Shown here one piece after another: positions 1 to 8,481 of a stretch of 41,517 bases of DNA; within the stretch, counting starts at the first letter, position 1, and each line of letters begins with the position of its first letter. Source of the DNA: Desulfobacterales bacterium. GTDB lineage: Bacteria > Desulfobacterota > Desulfobacteria > Desulfobacterales > JAHEIW01. Location: assembly GCA_030145015.1 (NCBI GenBank), contig JAQYWI010000031.1:1-41517 (forward strand), read 5' to 3'. Below the pieces are notes generated by a model, which worked only from the letters and a program-made list of their open reading frames with translations, had not been told where the DNA came from and ran no database searches. The position numbers were made by a program, and so were the translations under genes.

Positions 1-320
1 GTTTCTCTGGTTCTTTTACAAAGGCCGGTCAGAAACGGCCTGGCCTGGGCTCTTAAATCAATTTGATCCAGGAGGAGATTTCCAAGCTCGACCAGTTTAA
101 ATCCTAATTGGTAATTTTTGCTTTCAGATAGCTGACGCACGTAGCCGAAATAAGCCAATGAGGAGAGAAGACGGTGAGTGGTGCCTTTGGGCAGATCCAC
201 TTTGGCACTTAATTCTTTAAGGCTGATGCCTTGGGCACTTTGAGCCATAACATCAAAAATGGTTGACACTCTTGCAATGGTTTGGACTAAATTGCCCGGT
301 TTCTGTTCAGGAAACAACAT
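1..320 (-). CDS. IclR-family transcriptional regulator, N-terminal part (cut by window edge)
   Basis: Translating the reverse strand from the ATG at 320-318 gives an open frame to the window edge (about 106 residues). It holds an IclR-type winged-helix segment: VSTIFDVMAQ, then GISLKELSAKVDLPKGTTHR, then a recognition-helix/wing stretch ending in YQLGFKLVELG, a typical hinge into the IclR effector domain, which lies outside the window. The start is supported by AAAGGT about 6 bases upstream. The preceding creatininase gene stops only 11 bases before this start on the same strand, so the two are probably co-transcribed and the regulator may control that gene. Family assignment is confident; the ligand cannot be told. 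Confidence 0.85.
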   Translation of the reverse strand, partial: MLFPEQKPGNLVQTIARVSTIFDVMAQSAQGISLKELSAKVDLPKGTTHRLLSSLAYFGYVRQLSESKNYQLGFKLVELGNLLLDQIDLRAQARPFLTGLCKRTRE

Positions 321-331
321 GGATCGACCTT

Positions 332-1795
332 TCAAGAAAAAACGGTTTTTATGTAAGCGGCCGCATCGGCGACGTCATTTTCCAGGTCTTTGCGCCCTTT
401 TTCGGCTGTTCCCCGGGATGGATACCCCCAGACGCCCTGAGGACTAACACCACCAATGCCAACCAGATCAAATGCGGCCGCGGTACACTTGGGTGAATAG
501 TCAACAACACGATCCGCTTTAAAACTTTTCGGATAGAAAGCCTGAATAAAGGATGCTTCAACTTCACAGGCATGCAACTGTTCAACCGGCATCTGGCCCC
601 GGTAGGCTAAGATGTCACCGGTTGAGACGAGCTTAAACCCTTCGTATTTTTGATTGATTTCGATCATGGTCGGTTTAATGACCCAGTTGCCGCCATGGGT
701 GTTAACAATGGCAGCCTTTTTGAAACCGCCGGCGACCAGGCTTGCCGCTATATCCTCAAGTACGCGCCGCACCGTCATCGCACCAAGCGGAATGGACCCC
801 CGAAAGCGAATGTGTCCCCAGGAAGTCACGAGCGGCAGTGCGGGCAAAAGATAAGCGCCAAGCGCATCCGCCAGCCGGCGCGACAGCTCTAAGGCACGCA
901 GATAATCAGTGGATAACGGTTGGGAGGGAGAGTGTTGTTCGGTTGCAGCGGTGGGGACGATGACCAATTCCGGATTCGCATCTGCGATGTCCGCCAGGGT
1001 GTTATGCCAGTCCAGTCCGCTGTCCTCTACGCCGGGGATAATTTCTTGAGGCCACCAAATCTCCTCGGCTGCGTGCTTCCCGATGGAAGCACCTTTGTCA
1101 AAAAGCTTGAACGCATAGTCGACATAGTCGTGGGTTTTCTGCAGCATCAATGAATAAAACGCTTTGCCCTGTTCGGCGCTGGCCAAAGTGGGTTTGCCCC
1201 AGAATCCTTTGGGAGCTACCTTTGAGAGGCCTTCATAGTCAATCGTCTCCCGCGGCAAATCCGCATTGAAATCCTCAAGCGGCGACCGCACCAGTTTTTC
1301 GTCCAAAGCAAGTGCCAACGAAGTTTCTATGGCGCCGCCGCCAAAATCAGGCAAAAGGTCATCTGCGGCCGCCTCTTTAGCAAACTGTTTGGGGTTGGCC
1401 CAGACGGACTGAATGAGTTCCCGGTTAAGATTGAGCTCGCGCACGCAGTGTTTGGTAATCCAGTTATAATTACTAAAATCCAGTACGATGAACCGCTTGA
1501 AATCATGACGGGCAAGCACAGATGCAATATCATTGAGTACATCCCACAACGTCTGTTGCCGCAACGCAATCGCTCCCTTGAAGCCCCGGGTCTCCATGGC
1601 GCTGGAAAATGGAAATACCGGCAAAAGATACACCGCTTTGCCCGAACAAAAATCTTTTGCGAAACGATTGGCTAAAATAAGATCGAATCCCAGCGGCAGA
1701 TGCGGCCCCTTGGGTTCGACCGCGCCCAGGGATAAAACTGCCGTATCAACATCCGACCGGGCAATTTCCTCAGATGTATCGAAAATCGAAAACAT
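332..1795 (-). CDS. Tandem creatininase-family amidohydrolase (degenerate N-terminal copy plus intact C-terminal copy)
   Basis: About 487 residues with two creatininase-family domains (about 1-235 and 255-487), roughly twice the family's usual 240-260 residues. The C-terminal copy keeps the metal set of the family: E286 and H288 in TEQHSPSQPLSTD, D297, H367 in NTHGGN, and Glu in ACEVEAS. In the N-terminal copy the first motif reads EPKGPHLPLGFD (metal His replaced by Lys29) and the HGGN motif reads FSNYN, so that half is probably non-catalytic. Family members hydrolyse cyclic or linear amides such as creatinine or formamides; the substrate here is unknown. I chose ATG 1795 because it sits at the usual distance before the domain and has GGGAAAGGG upstream. 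A TTG at 1864 with GGAGG 8 bases before it is an alternative that would add an Arg-rich leader. Likely co-transcribed with the IclR regulator that follows. Confidence 0.85.
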   Translation of the reverse strand: MFSIFDTSEEIARSDVDTAVLSLGAVEPKGPHLPLGFDLILANRFAKDFCSGKAVYLLPVFPFSSAMETRGFKGAIALRQQTLWDVLNDIASVLARHDFKRFIVLDFSNYNWITKHCVRELNLNRELIQSVWANPKQFAKEAAADDLLPDFGGGAIETSLALALDEKLVRSPLEDFNADLPRETIDYEGLSKVAPKGFWGKPTLASAEQGKAFYSLMLQKTHDYVDYAFKLFDKGASIGKHAAEEIWWPQEIIPGVEDSGLDWHNTLADIADANPELVIVPTAATEQHSPSQPLSTDYLRALELSRRLADALGAYLLPALPLVTSWGHIRFRGSIPLGAMTVRRVLEDIAASLVAGGFKKAAIVNTHGGNWVIKPTMIEINQKYEGFKLVSTGDILAYRGQMPVEQLHACEVEASFIQAFYPKSFKADRVVDYSPKCTAAAFDLVGIGGVSPQGVWGYPSRGTAEKGRKDLENDVADAAAYIKTVFS

Positions 1796-1928
1796 CCGCA
1801 AACCCTTTCCCGCCTTGTGTGACCGTCGCCCTGAACGCAGAGGGGCGATCCCACGGCGTATCAATTTTGCAGCCTCCGCGTCAGGATTTTCAACCAGAAC
1901 ACCCGTTCCGCAAATTCCGTATTACGAA

Positions 1929-1943
1929 ATACTATTTTAGTAT
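1929..1943. promoter_or_regulatory. Perfect inverted repeat, candidate IclR operator
   Basis: ATACTA-TTT-TAGTAT is a perfect 6-bp inverted repeat with a 3-base spacer. IclR proteins commonly bind short palindromes of about this length near their own operon promoter. It lies just downstream of the predicted -10 region for the creatininase-IclR operon, where a bound repressor would block initiation. The operator role is inference. Confidence 0.45.
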
Positions 1944-1951
1944 ACGATATG

Positions 1952-1980
1952 CCAATAATATTCACAAAAGATCTTGTCAA
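1952..1980 (-). promoter_or_regulatory. Candidate sigma-70-type promoter of the creatininase-IclR operon
   Basis: Read on the minus strand, TTGACA (1980-1975) is a perfect -35 hexamer. At 17-bp spacing the -10 candidate TATTGG (1957-1952) is weak. Transcription would start near 1945, inside the adjacent palindrome. Confidence 0.4.
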
Positions 1981-2079
1981 GCGATTTTTGATCGTGGTTA
2001 TCAGATTGAAAGCGGCAAAAACGGAAATTGGGAAATTGCCAGTTAAAAAAATGAGCTGGCGACAAATTTTTCAGAGAAA

Positions 2080-2196
2080 GAAAGGAAGGGGTCAGATCTT
2101 TGTAATTGACAAGATGCCCTTCGTTAAAATCAATACGGCCTAAATGTTTTTCTGGCATTATTTATTTGTCAAATTCAAAGATCTGAACCCTTTCTC
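2080..2196. repeat. Small inverted-repeat element (MITE/REP-like) with GGGTCAGATCTTTG termini
   Basis: The left arm (2080-2112) and right arm (2166-2196) are imperfect inverted copies of about 30 bases. Both carry a GAAAGG block, then TCAGATCTTTG, then TTGACAA. The roughly 53-base centre has no gene. Terminal GGGGTCAGATCTT-type motifs are often seen at ends of REP-like, transposase-associated elements in Proteobacteria and relatives. No transposase is present here, so it would be a non-autonomous copy. Confidence 0.6.
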
Positions 2197-2349
2197 ACAG
2201 ATATCATCATTGCTGGTTGTCAACGAACATCCAAATAATTCTTGCCGCTAAATTTCGAGGGAGTCTCGGTTAACCAATTCACCTGTACCTTAGATTTGAT
2301 AATGCCTACTTTCCACTTGAGTTTTTAAATTTATGCATATATAAAATTA

Positions 2350-2373
2350 ACATAACGTTAATTAACATTATGT
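2350..2373. promoter_or_regulatory. 24-bp near-perfect palindrome upstream of the ATPase gene
   Basis: ACATAACGTTAA followed by TTAACATTATGT matches its own reverse complement at 11 of 12 positions per arm. It ends 19 bases before the ATPase start and follows an AT-rich -10-like stretch (TATATAAAAT, about 2337-2346). The size and place fit a dimeric repressor operator. No regulator gene is adjacent, so the binder is unknown; self-control by the ATPase's C-terminal winged-helix-like part is one possibility. Confidence 0.5.
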
Positions 2374-2392
2374 GAAAAATTGGAGCGCTACG

Positions 2393-3496
2393 ATGGATAA
2401 TCCCTTTACACATAGCAGGGTCGTCACAGGTGAATCTTTCTGCAATCGCCAACAAGAAGTAAAAGACCTTACCTACTACGTCCAAAACAATCAAACTGTG
2501 CTGCTTTATTCTCATCGGCGCACAGGTAAAACATCATTGATATTCGAGCTTATGGGCAAACTGAAGAAAATGCGCCCTATGCTCAGGTCGATCTACATCG
2601 ATCTTTACGGCACCCTTGATGAAAACGACTTTATTGCCGCCATCTTCTCAACCATGTCGCAAATAGAATCCAAATTTGAGAAGCTTCTTAAGCTTACCGC
2701 GGGCCTTAAACTGAGTATCGTCGTTGATCCTATGACCGGACAGCCTACTATTTCTGTTTCCATCAGCCGATCCGAAAGGCCTAAATACCTCAAATCGGCC
2801 ATGCTGATTCTGGCCTCTTATGCCAAAAAGCAAAAACTATTGGTTGTTTTTGACGAATTTCAGGAAATCGACAAATACTCAGATCCTGGTTTTGAAAAAA
2901 GGCTCCGATCTCACATCCAGCTGCAAAAGAATATTGGCTATATTTTTTCCGGCAGCCAGAAACATATCCTAACACAAATGTTTAACACAACCGACCGCGC
3001 CTTTTATCAAATGGCCAGAAGCTACCCGCTGAAACGGATCGAACTCGAACACTATATTAAATGGACTCAGGACCTTTTTAAAAAAAGAAAAATATCAATC
3101 GCTTCAGAAATTATAACTGATATTGTTGAACGCTGCGAATATCAACCCATGTACATCCAGCAATTTTTGTTTGAACTTTGGCGCCAGGGTAAAATCAGCC
3201 CGACGGCCATCTCCCAAATTGAGAGCGGTATTCTGGAACGCCGTGAGAATGAATTTATCATCCTTTGGGACTCTCTGACCCCGAATCAGCGCAAAGCACT
3301 GCGCCTTTTGGCAAAAACAGAAGGGGAAGCCATCTTCTATGCTGAATCCCTGGAACGCTTCGGGTTCAGTTCCGGCTCGATTCTCTCCAGAGCGCTATCC
3401 TCTTTGAGCAAGCGGGATATCGTCACCAAAAACAAGACTTACCACATCCAAAACGTCATGCTCAAAAAGTGGGTTTTAAGGACTTTGCCGGCATAA
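2393..3496 (+). CDS. P-loop ATPase of the archaeal-ATPase (AAA/STAND-like) type
   Basis: About 367 residues. Walker A is HRRTGKTSL (41-49). Walker B is LLVVFDEFQEI (about 148-158), followed by a sensor-like FSGSQKH (about 180). The C-terminal 90 residues (from about WDSLTPNQRKALRLLAK) look like a winged helix. This matches the archaeal ATPase family (PF01637 type), often lone regulatory or toxin-like NTPases of unclear role. ATG 2393 is chosen over an earlier in-frame codon at 2372 because GGAG lies 7 bases before it. It stands alone, with palindromes upstream and its own promoter-like region. Confidence 0.8.
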   Translation: MDNPFTHSRVVTGESFCNRQQEVKDLTYYVQNNQTVLLYSHRRTGKTSLIFELMGKLKKMRPMLRSIYIDLYGTLDENDFIAAIFSTMSQIESKFEKLLKLTAGLKLSIVVDPMTGQPTISVSISRSERPKYLKSAMLILASYAKKQKLLVVFDEFQEIDKYSDPGFEKRLRSHIQLQKNIGYIFSGSQKHILTQMFNTTDRAFYQMARSYPLKRIELEHYIKWTQDLFKKRKISIASEIITDIVERCEYQPMYIQQFLFELWRQGKISPTAISQIESGILERRENEFIILWDSLTPNQRKALRLLAKTEGEAIFYAESLERFGFSSGSILSRALSSLSKRDIVTKNKTYHIQNVMLKKWVLRTLPA

Positions 3497-3596
3497 GCGC
3501 CTTGTATCTTGCGCTAAATCAATTCGAATCGAAATTGTTAAGAAATGACATTAATTTTATATAAAAAGATAATGACGATAAATATAGCGGGCGCGC

Positions 3597-4271
3597 CTAT
3601 TTCAAGGCTTGCAGCAACCACGATCTGATTTCCTGGATTTCATCCGCGCAAACGGTATGTTGCATGGGGTATTCATGCCAGCCGACCGCATAACCCAGGC
3701 GGATTAATTCCTGCCGGGTTTCAATTGCGCTGGCCAGCGGAATGACAGGATCCATTTGCCCATGGGCCATCATGATGGGTACTTTCCGGTTTGCGGGACT
3801 GAGATCCGGGGCAAGATTGTGTATCGTCGGCAAATACGTGGACATGGCCAAAATGCCGGCCAGCTGTTTTGGGTACTGCAGCCCCGTGTGAAGGACGATG
3901 GCGCCGCCCTGGGAAAAACCGGCCAACACGATCCGATCCGAAGGCACCCCGGATTTTAGCTCATTATTAATCAGGGCCCTCAGCATATCCCCCGATTCGA
4001 GAAACTGATCCATATCGACCGAATCGGCCCTATGCTTGAGATCCAGGACATCGAACCAGGCACGCATCCTCAGACCGGCATTGATGGTAATCGATCTTTC
4101 GGGAGCATGGGGAAACACATACCTAACGGACAGGGACTCCGGCAGGCGCAACTCAGGGACGATCGCCTCAAAATCATGGCCATCGGCACCCAGGCCATGC
4201 AGCCAGATAAGGGTTGCGGTCGGCCGGCCGGAAGGGTTGATTTCAATACAGTCCAGCAGTTCTGAATTCAA
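3597..4271 (-). CDS. Phospholipase/carboxylesterase-family serine esterase
   Basis: About 224 residues, the normal size for the alpha/beta-hydrolase carboxylesterase family (PF02230 type, YpfH/EstB-like). The oxyanion region is LIWLHGLGADGHDF (21-34), the nucleophile is S120 in GFSQGG, the acid is D174 in GQMDPVIP, and the base is H205 in MQHTV. These proteins are cytosolic and hydrolyse short acyl esters. The start is a TTG at 4271-4269, fixed by a perfect GGAGGT 7 bases upstream; the open frame extends further (to 4493) but that part is not protein-like. Divergently transcribed from the PAC2 gene with about 90 bases between starts. Confidence 0.88.
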   Translation of the reverse strand: MNSELLDCIEINPSGRPTATLIWLHGLGADGHDFEAIVPELRLPESLSVRYVFPHAPERSITINAGLRMRAWFDVLDLKHRADSVDMDQFLESGDMLRALINNELKSGVPSDRIVLAGFSQGGAIVLHTGLQYPKQLAGILAMSTYLPTIHNLAPDLSPANRKVPIMMAHGQMDPVIPLASAIETRQELIRLGYAVGWHEYPMQHTVCADEIQEIRSWLLQALK

Positions 4272-4363
4272 TTCGGTTACCTCCTTTAGCAGTTTCGCAT
4301 GGCCATCTCGACGTGGATTATGATTACCTTGACAATTCACAATGCGAATGTCAAATTGGAAAT

Positions 4364-5230
4364 ATGAGCGAGAGCGGAATTCAAATCGAAGAATTGCCCG
4401 ATTTAAAAAACCCGTTGTTGATTGCCGGGTTTGACGGCTGGGGCAATGCCCTAAAAATATCAAGCGGGATGGCCGGCTATCTAATCCGCACATTTAAGGC
4501 GCAACGATTTGCCGAAATCAATCCCGATGTATATTTTAGGTATGATGAAATGCGGCCGGTGGTGGATATTGAGGAAGGGGTGTTTAAAAGCCTTTCATCG
4601 CCGGGAGGCGCCTTCTACGCTGCGCAGACAGCACCTGATGGACGCGGTCTCGTGATTTTAAAGACCGATGAGCCGAACCTCCGATGGTTTGGCTTTGTTG
4701 ATGAATTGTTCGACCTTTGTAAGCGACTCAATATCGAATCCATTATCACCCTGGGCAGTATGTATGACCATGTACTGCACACGGACAGAATCATATCGGC
4801 GGTAACATCCAATGCGGCCGTGTCTTCAATGTTAAGGCAAAAAGGCGTAAATGCAATTTCATACCAGGGCCCCAGCGCCATTCATTCCACCATCCACTCT
4901 GAAGGCTTAAAAAGAGCTCACGCATGTATGAGTTTATGGTGCCACTGCCCCTATTATCTTCAGGGCACCACCCATTTTGGAATTTTAGCCCATCTGGGAA
5001 AATTGCTTGCCTCTTTAGGCGGCTTTGAACTTAACACCGAGAATCTGGAAACAAGCTGGGAAAAATTGAATATACAGATCGAAAACCTGATCGAAAATAA
5101 TGCGGAACTTCAGGAGGTGGTCAAGGAGTTGCGCAAGGCAAAGGTGCGCGGTTCGGCCGCCGAAATGAAAGGTGCCATTAAATCAGACGAAAAAATCATT
5201 AATATCCAGGACTTTTTAGACCCCAGGTAA
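4364..5230 (+). CDS. PAC2-family protein
   Basis: About 288 residues. The N-terminal hallmark LIAGFDGWGNALKIS and the middle IITLGSMYDHVLHTD with a later HFGILAHLGKLLASL match the PAC2 family (named after proteasome assembly chaperone 2). Its bacterial members are widespread and of unclear function. The last ~60 residues are rich in Glu, Lys and Asn and probably form a helix. The start at ATG 4364 has only a weak GGA upstream; a GTG at 4313 is in frame but has no ribosome site. No partner gene indicates a role. Confidence 0.85.
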   Translation: MSESGIQIEELPDLKNPLLIAGFDGWGNALKISSGMAGYLIRTFKAQRFAEINPDVYFRYDEMRPVVDIEEGVFKSLSSPGGAFYAAQTAPDGRGLVILKTDEPNLRWFGFVDELFDLCKRLNIESIITLGSMYDHVLHTDRIISAVTSNAAVSSMLRQKGVNAISYQGPSAIHSTIHSEGLKRAHACMSLWCHCPYYLQGTTHFGILAHLGKLLASLGGFELNTENLETSWEKLNIQIENLIENNAELQEVVKELRKAKVRGSAAEMKGAIKSDEKIINIQDFLDPR

Positions 5231-5238
5231 GGCCTGTC

Positions 5239-5373
5239 AAATTCCAAGTTCCAAGCACCAAATTACAAATAAATACCAAATCTCAAATTTCAAATGACCA
5301 AAACTTGAAAATTTGAATTTTGGTCATTGTGATTTGTTTGATATTTGTATTTTGGGATTTGAAATTTTCCTCA
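5239..5373. repeat. Long hairpin of degenerate CAAAT-type tandem words
   Basis: The left arm is built from repeats like ATTCCAAGTTCCAAGCACC, AAATTACAAAT and CTCAAATTTCAAATGACC. The right arm is its approximate complement (GGTCATTGTGATTTG, GATATTTGTATTTTGGGATT). The core AATGACCAAAA (5293-5303) pairs perfectly with TTTTGGTCATT (5318-5328). It lies between the convergent ends of the PAC2 gene and the DUF4124 gene and might help terminate both. A related hairpin lies at 35948-36058. Confidence 0.8.
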
Positions 5374-5437
5374 TTATAGAACCTGACCGAGCAAAGACCT
5401 ACCGCACGACTTAAGTCATATTTTTGTTGGAAATGAT

Positions 5438-6100
5438 CTAGAAGCGCCCATGCTTCCCTCTAAATGCGGCAGCCCGCGAATCGTGAGAGGCCCGGGGATT
5501 ACGAGATGGGCCATGATGGGGCTGGCTGCCTTTAAAAATGTATTTCTGACGGGGTTCGTAGCCATATTTGTAATGGCGCATGTGCGGGTATGTGTAATGT
5601 TGTTTTTTATAAGGGTGACCGAATTTGCGGTAAGGGCGTTTATGGTGAAAACCCGAGCTGTAACCATAACGGTTATAAGGTAAATACCCGTAAGCGTAAC
5701 CGTTTGAGCGATCGTAACTTGAGTCTTCGGCTGCAGTTTCAGCTTCCTGCAGAATCCGGTCCGCTTCCCAGAGGGCCGCGTCGGCTCTTGCATTGGCTTC
5801 CGCAATCCGACGTTCGGCCGCCTGCTGCTCTTGCAGCAAAAATGTCTCCCGCTCGGCCAGCTCCTGCCGGGCAACTTCAAGCTGGTCATTCTCCCGGCGC
5901 TGGTTATCCGCATCTTCATCATAGGGGATTTCAGGCGTTTTGATGAGAAGCTTCGCCTGTTTTGGCGGCGAATAGTTTGTAAAATGGTTTACGCCGTTTT
6001 CATCCGTCCAGGAGTAAATGTCGGCACGTGCCGTTAAAGCCACGAAACCGTAAGCCCATACAGCCAGCAACATCAGAATCATTATATTGATACGTTTCAC
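5438..6100 (-). CDS. Exported DUF4124-domain protein with His/Tyr-rich tail
   Basis: About 220 residues. A signal peptide (1-26, ending LTARA) leads into a DUF4124 segment (IYSWTDENGVNHFTNYSPP, about 28-46). A charged helical stretch follows (about 60-130, many Glu, Arg and Ala), then a low-complexity tail rich in Tyr, His, Gly and Arg (about 130-220). DUF4124 proteins are periplasmic and of unknown function. The start is GTG (6100-6098), preceded by AAGGGGGG. The tail could bind metal or cell wall, but that is speculation from composition. Flanked by palindromic spacers on both sides. Confidence 0.8.
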   Translation of the reverse strand: MKRINIMILMLLAVWAYGFVALTARADIYSWTDENGVNHFTNYSPPKQAKLLIKTPEIPYDEDADNQRRENDQLEVARQELAERETFLLQEQQAAERRIAEANARADAALWEADRILQEAETAAEDSSYDRSNGYAYGYLPYNRYGYSSGFHHKRPYRKFGHPYKKQHYTYPHMRHYKYGYEPRQKYIFKGSQPHHGPSRNPRASHDSRAAAFRGKHGRF

Positions 6101-6300
6101 AGGTGCCCCCCTTCAGCCCCTTTAGGCCCGTTGACACACGTATGTCAGGATTATCCCGAATACGTCCTTAACATAACCATTGTTTGCCCTCTGTAAATCA
6201 GAACATGCCGATACAAACACAGGTCGACTTTATTTATACAAATAGACGCACACGCCGTCAACCCGGTTTACATTTTTTCGTCTGGAATCATAGAGTGAAA

Positions 6301-6511
6301 GTGCCTAAAGTGAACTAAAGTGAGCTAAAATGCCTAAAGTTGCGGAATTCTGCCCGTCGAGAGCCTCCCGTCGAGAGCCTCCCTTCGAGAGCCTCAGGGT
6401 CTAACGACTGGGTCGAACGACTGGGTCGAACGATCCATTTTATTAAAAAAGATGGAGCGCAGCGACACCATAACTTTAGGCACTTTAGCTCACTTTAGGC
6501 ATTTTAGGCAC
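6301..6511. repeat. Palindromic element, copy 1 (TIR of CTAAAGTG words, tandem-repeat core)
   Basis: The terminal arms of about 40 bases are inverted copies made of degenerate 8-10-base words (GTGCCTAAAGTGAACTAAAG and similar). The core carries about three 14-base units of the type CCCGTCGAGAGCCT and about three 13-base units of the type CTGGGTCGAACGA. No coding frame is present. One end is 7 bases from the acyl-CoA dehydrogenase stop codon. A second copy in opposite orientation lies at 13562-13790. The rest of the 6101-6517 spacer (6101-6300) shows nothing else recognisable. Confidence 0.85.
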
Positions 6512-6517
6512 TTTTTT

Positions 6518-8239
6518 TTAGCCCGCTTCCCGCGATAGATCTGAAGCCTCGCCGGTAACGATCTCAGATGAAATTTTTTCATGAAGCCTTTCCTGGCGGG
6601 TGGGAAATATGTGCAGGTTATGTTTTTTAACCTGACGGGCTTCTTCAAGAAAGTATGCTAAAATGTTTAGGTCACTTTCCGTTGAGCGGCCGGATTTTCG
6701 GGCGGCTTCAAGCTTGGCCAAGACGGCAATGACCCCGTACAGATAAAGACTTAAGGTGGTGATTCTTCGCAGAAAAAACTCCTTGCGGGTAACCGAACGG
6801 CCGTAGATCAAAAATCCGATCAGGATCATCAGGCGGATCCGGCGCGCACCCGCCCTGGCAAAGCGGGCTGCACGGTTCACGATTTTTCCATTAAATGCGA
6901 TCGGCCAGCGCGTGCGTCGAAACATTTCTTTGGCAAGCAAGACCCATTTCGACAGTCTCCCGGTGGCTGAAGCCTGCATGCGTTTGCTTAGCATTCGTAA
7001 AACAAACATGGCAGGATAAACCGAATGGATTTCGGTCGTGCCTTCAAAAATAGTGGTTACGCGAAAGTCCCGCATGCGTTTTTCATAGGGCTGAGTTGTC
7101 AGATAGCCGGAGCCGCCGGCGACCTGCAGCGCATCGTAGATGGTCTCCCAGGCCCGCGTCGTACCAAACAGTTTGCAATGCGAGCTTTCCATCGCCACCA
7201 AAGCCGTTGGGTTGTTTTCGAGCATTCCGGCGGTAAAGGCTGTAATCGCGGAAGACACATATCCATGTACTTTCGCTTTTACCATTTTTTCCTGGATGAG
7301 TTCGAATGTGTTGATCGGAACACCAAACTGAGTCCGGTCGGCGGATCGTTTCGTCATATCCCTTAAGGATTGCTTCATCATCCCGACGGATGCAGCTCCC
7401 AGAGCCAGCCGTCCATAGTTGAGAATGACCATGGCAATCTTGAATCCGTCACCGGGCTGCCCCAGCAGATTTTCCCTCGGCACCTTTACATCTGTGAATT
7501 GAATGGATGCCGTCGAACTGGCCTTCAGCCCCATTTTGGGCATATCCTTGCCAATTTTTACGCCGTCCCAGGCAGTTTCCACAATAAAGGCTCCCATAAA
7601 TCCGGGTCTGGCCGAATCCATTTGCGCAAATACCGTTAGGCCCCCGGCGTAATTGGCATTGGTAATGTAAGTCTTCGTTCCATTTAAAATATAATGCTTG
7701 CCGTCTTCGGAAAGTGTGGCAACGGTTTCGATGTTCCGGGCATCGGAGCCCGTCCGGGGCTCGGTGAGGGCGTAAGAAAAAATCATTTCCCCGGATGCAG
7801 CGGGCACCAGGTATTTGCGTTTCTGTTCTTCATTGCCAAACAAAACAATCCCTTTAATCCCGATAGACAGATGCGCAAGCACCAGAATTCCCAGAGACAT
7901 GTTTTTACTGACCAGCGCTTCGACGATATGCAGATATTGCCTCAAACTCAGTCCAACACCGCCGTACTGCCGTGGAATGGTGAGGCCAAAGAAATCATTG
8001 CGGCCTAATTTTTCCAGTAATTCAGATGGAACCATCCCCTTTTCTTCCAGAACAGAAGCCGGATATTCCGAGTTCACCTCAAGATAATTTTGGATAATCC
8101 CCCGGGTTGACTCATCAACCTGAAACTCCTGGAAGCCGGCAAACAGTTCGGCATCAAGAGAACCAAAATACAAATTCATTAAAAAATTTTCATGCACCAT
8201 TTTCTGCTCCTGCAGTTCGCCAAGAGTGGTCAGCGCCAT
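6518..8239 (-). CDS. Acyl-CoA dehydrogenase with C-terminal extension
   Basis: 573 residues. The dehydrogenase core (about 30-420) has PRQYGGVGLS, the FAD/substrate segment SYALTEPRTGSDA (155-167), ILNGTKTYITNA (185-196) and GGSGYLTTQPYEKRMRD. The expected catalytic base is E399 in TTIFEGTTEIH, the position seen in very-long-chain-type enzymes. The ~150-residue C-terminal extension (420-573) is Arg-rich with one hydrophobic stretch near LMILIGFLIYG, resembling the membrane-associating tails of VLCAD/ACAD9-type enzymes. It should catalyse the first, FAD-dependent step of beta-oxidation and pass electrons to ETF. No ETF, thiolase or ligase gene is next to it. It is divergent from the MBL-fold gene. 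Confidence 0.92.
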   Translation of the reverse strand: MALTTLGELQEQKMVHENFLMNLYFGSLDAELFAGFQEFQVDESTRGIIQNYLEVNSEYPASVLEEKGMVPSELLEKLGRNDFFGLTIPRQYGGVGLSLRQYLHIVEALVSKNMSLGILVLAHLSIGIKGIVLFGNEEQKRKYLVPAASGEMIFSYALTEPRTGSDARNIETVATLSEDGKHYILNGTKTYITNANYAGGLTVFAQMDSARPGFMGAFIVETAWDGVKIGKDMPKMGLKASSTASIQFTDVKVPRENLLGQPGDGFKIAMVILNYGRLALGAASVGMMKQSLRDMTKRSADRTQFGVPINTFELIQEKMVKAKVHGYVSSAITAFTAGMLENNPTALVAMESSHCKLFGTTRAWETIYDALQVAGGSGYLTTQPYEKRMRDFRVTTIFEGTTEIHSVYPAMFVLRMLSKRMQASATGRLSKWVLLAKEMFRRTRWPIAFNGKIVNRAARFARAGARRIRLMILIGFLIYGRSVTRKEFFLRRITTLSLYLYGVIAVLAKLEAARKSGRSTESDLNILAYFLEEARQVKKHNLHIFPTRQERLHEKISSEIVTGEASDLSREAG

Positions 8240-8481
8240 TTTCTCTTTGGATCGATCCGCCTTTTTTTCCGGCAGGTTTTTGATACGTCGCCAATTATAC
8301 AGTAATCATTACATATTTGCGGTCAAATGCTGAAAAACGGAGGCGTCATCCAAAATCCCGGCCTTTCAATCAGCAATCCAAAAGGCGGTACGCTTCAACG
8401 AAGATACTTGAAAATTTTTTAAAATTTTAGGATGATTGTGCATCCGACGCCGGTAAAAAACAAAAAAATGGGTAGGACAAT

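Noticed and set aside
5237..5375. CRISPR-like array of CAAAT repeats
   Set aside because: Units are short, degenerate and palindromic overall, with no equal spacers.
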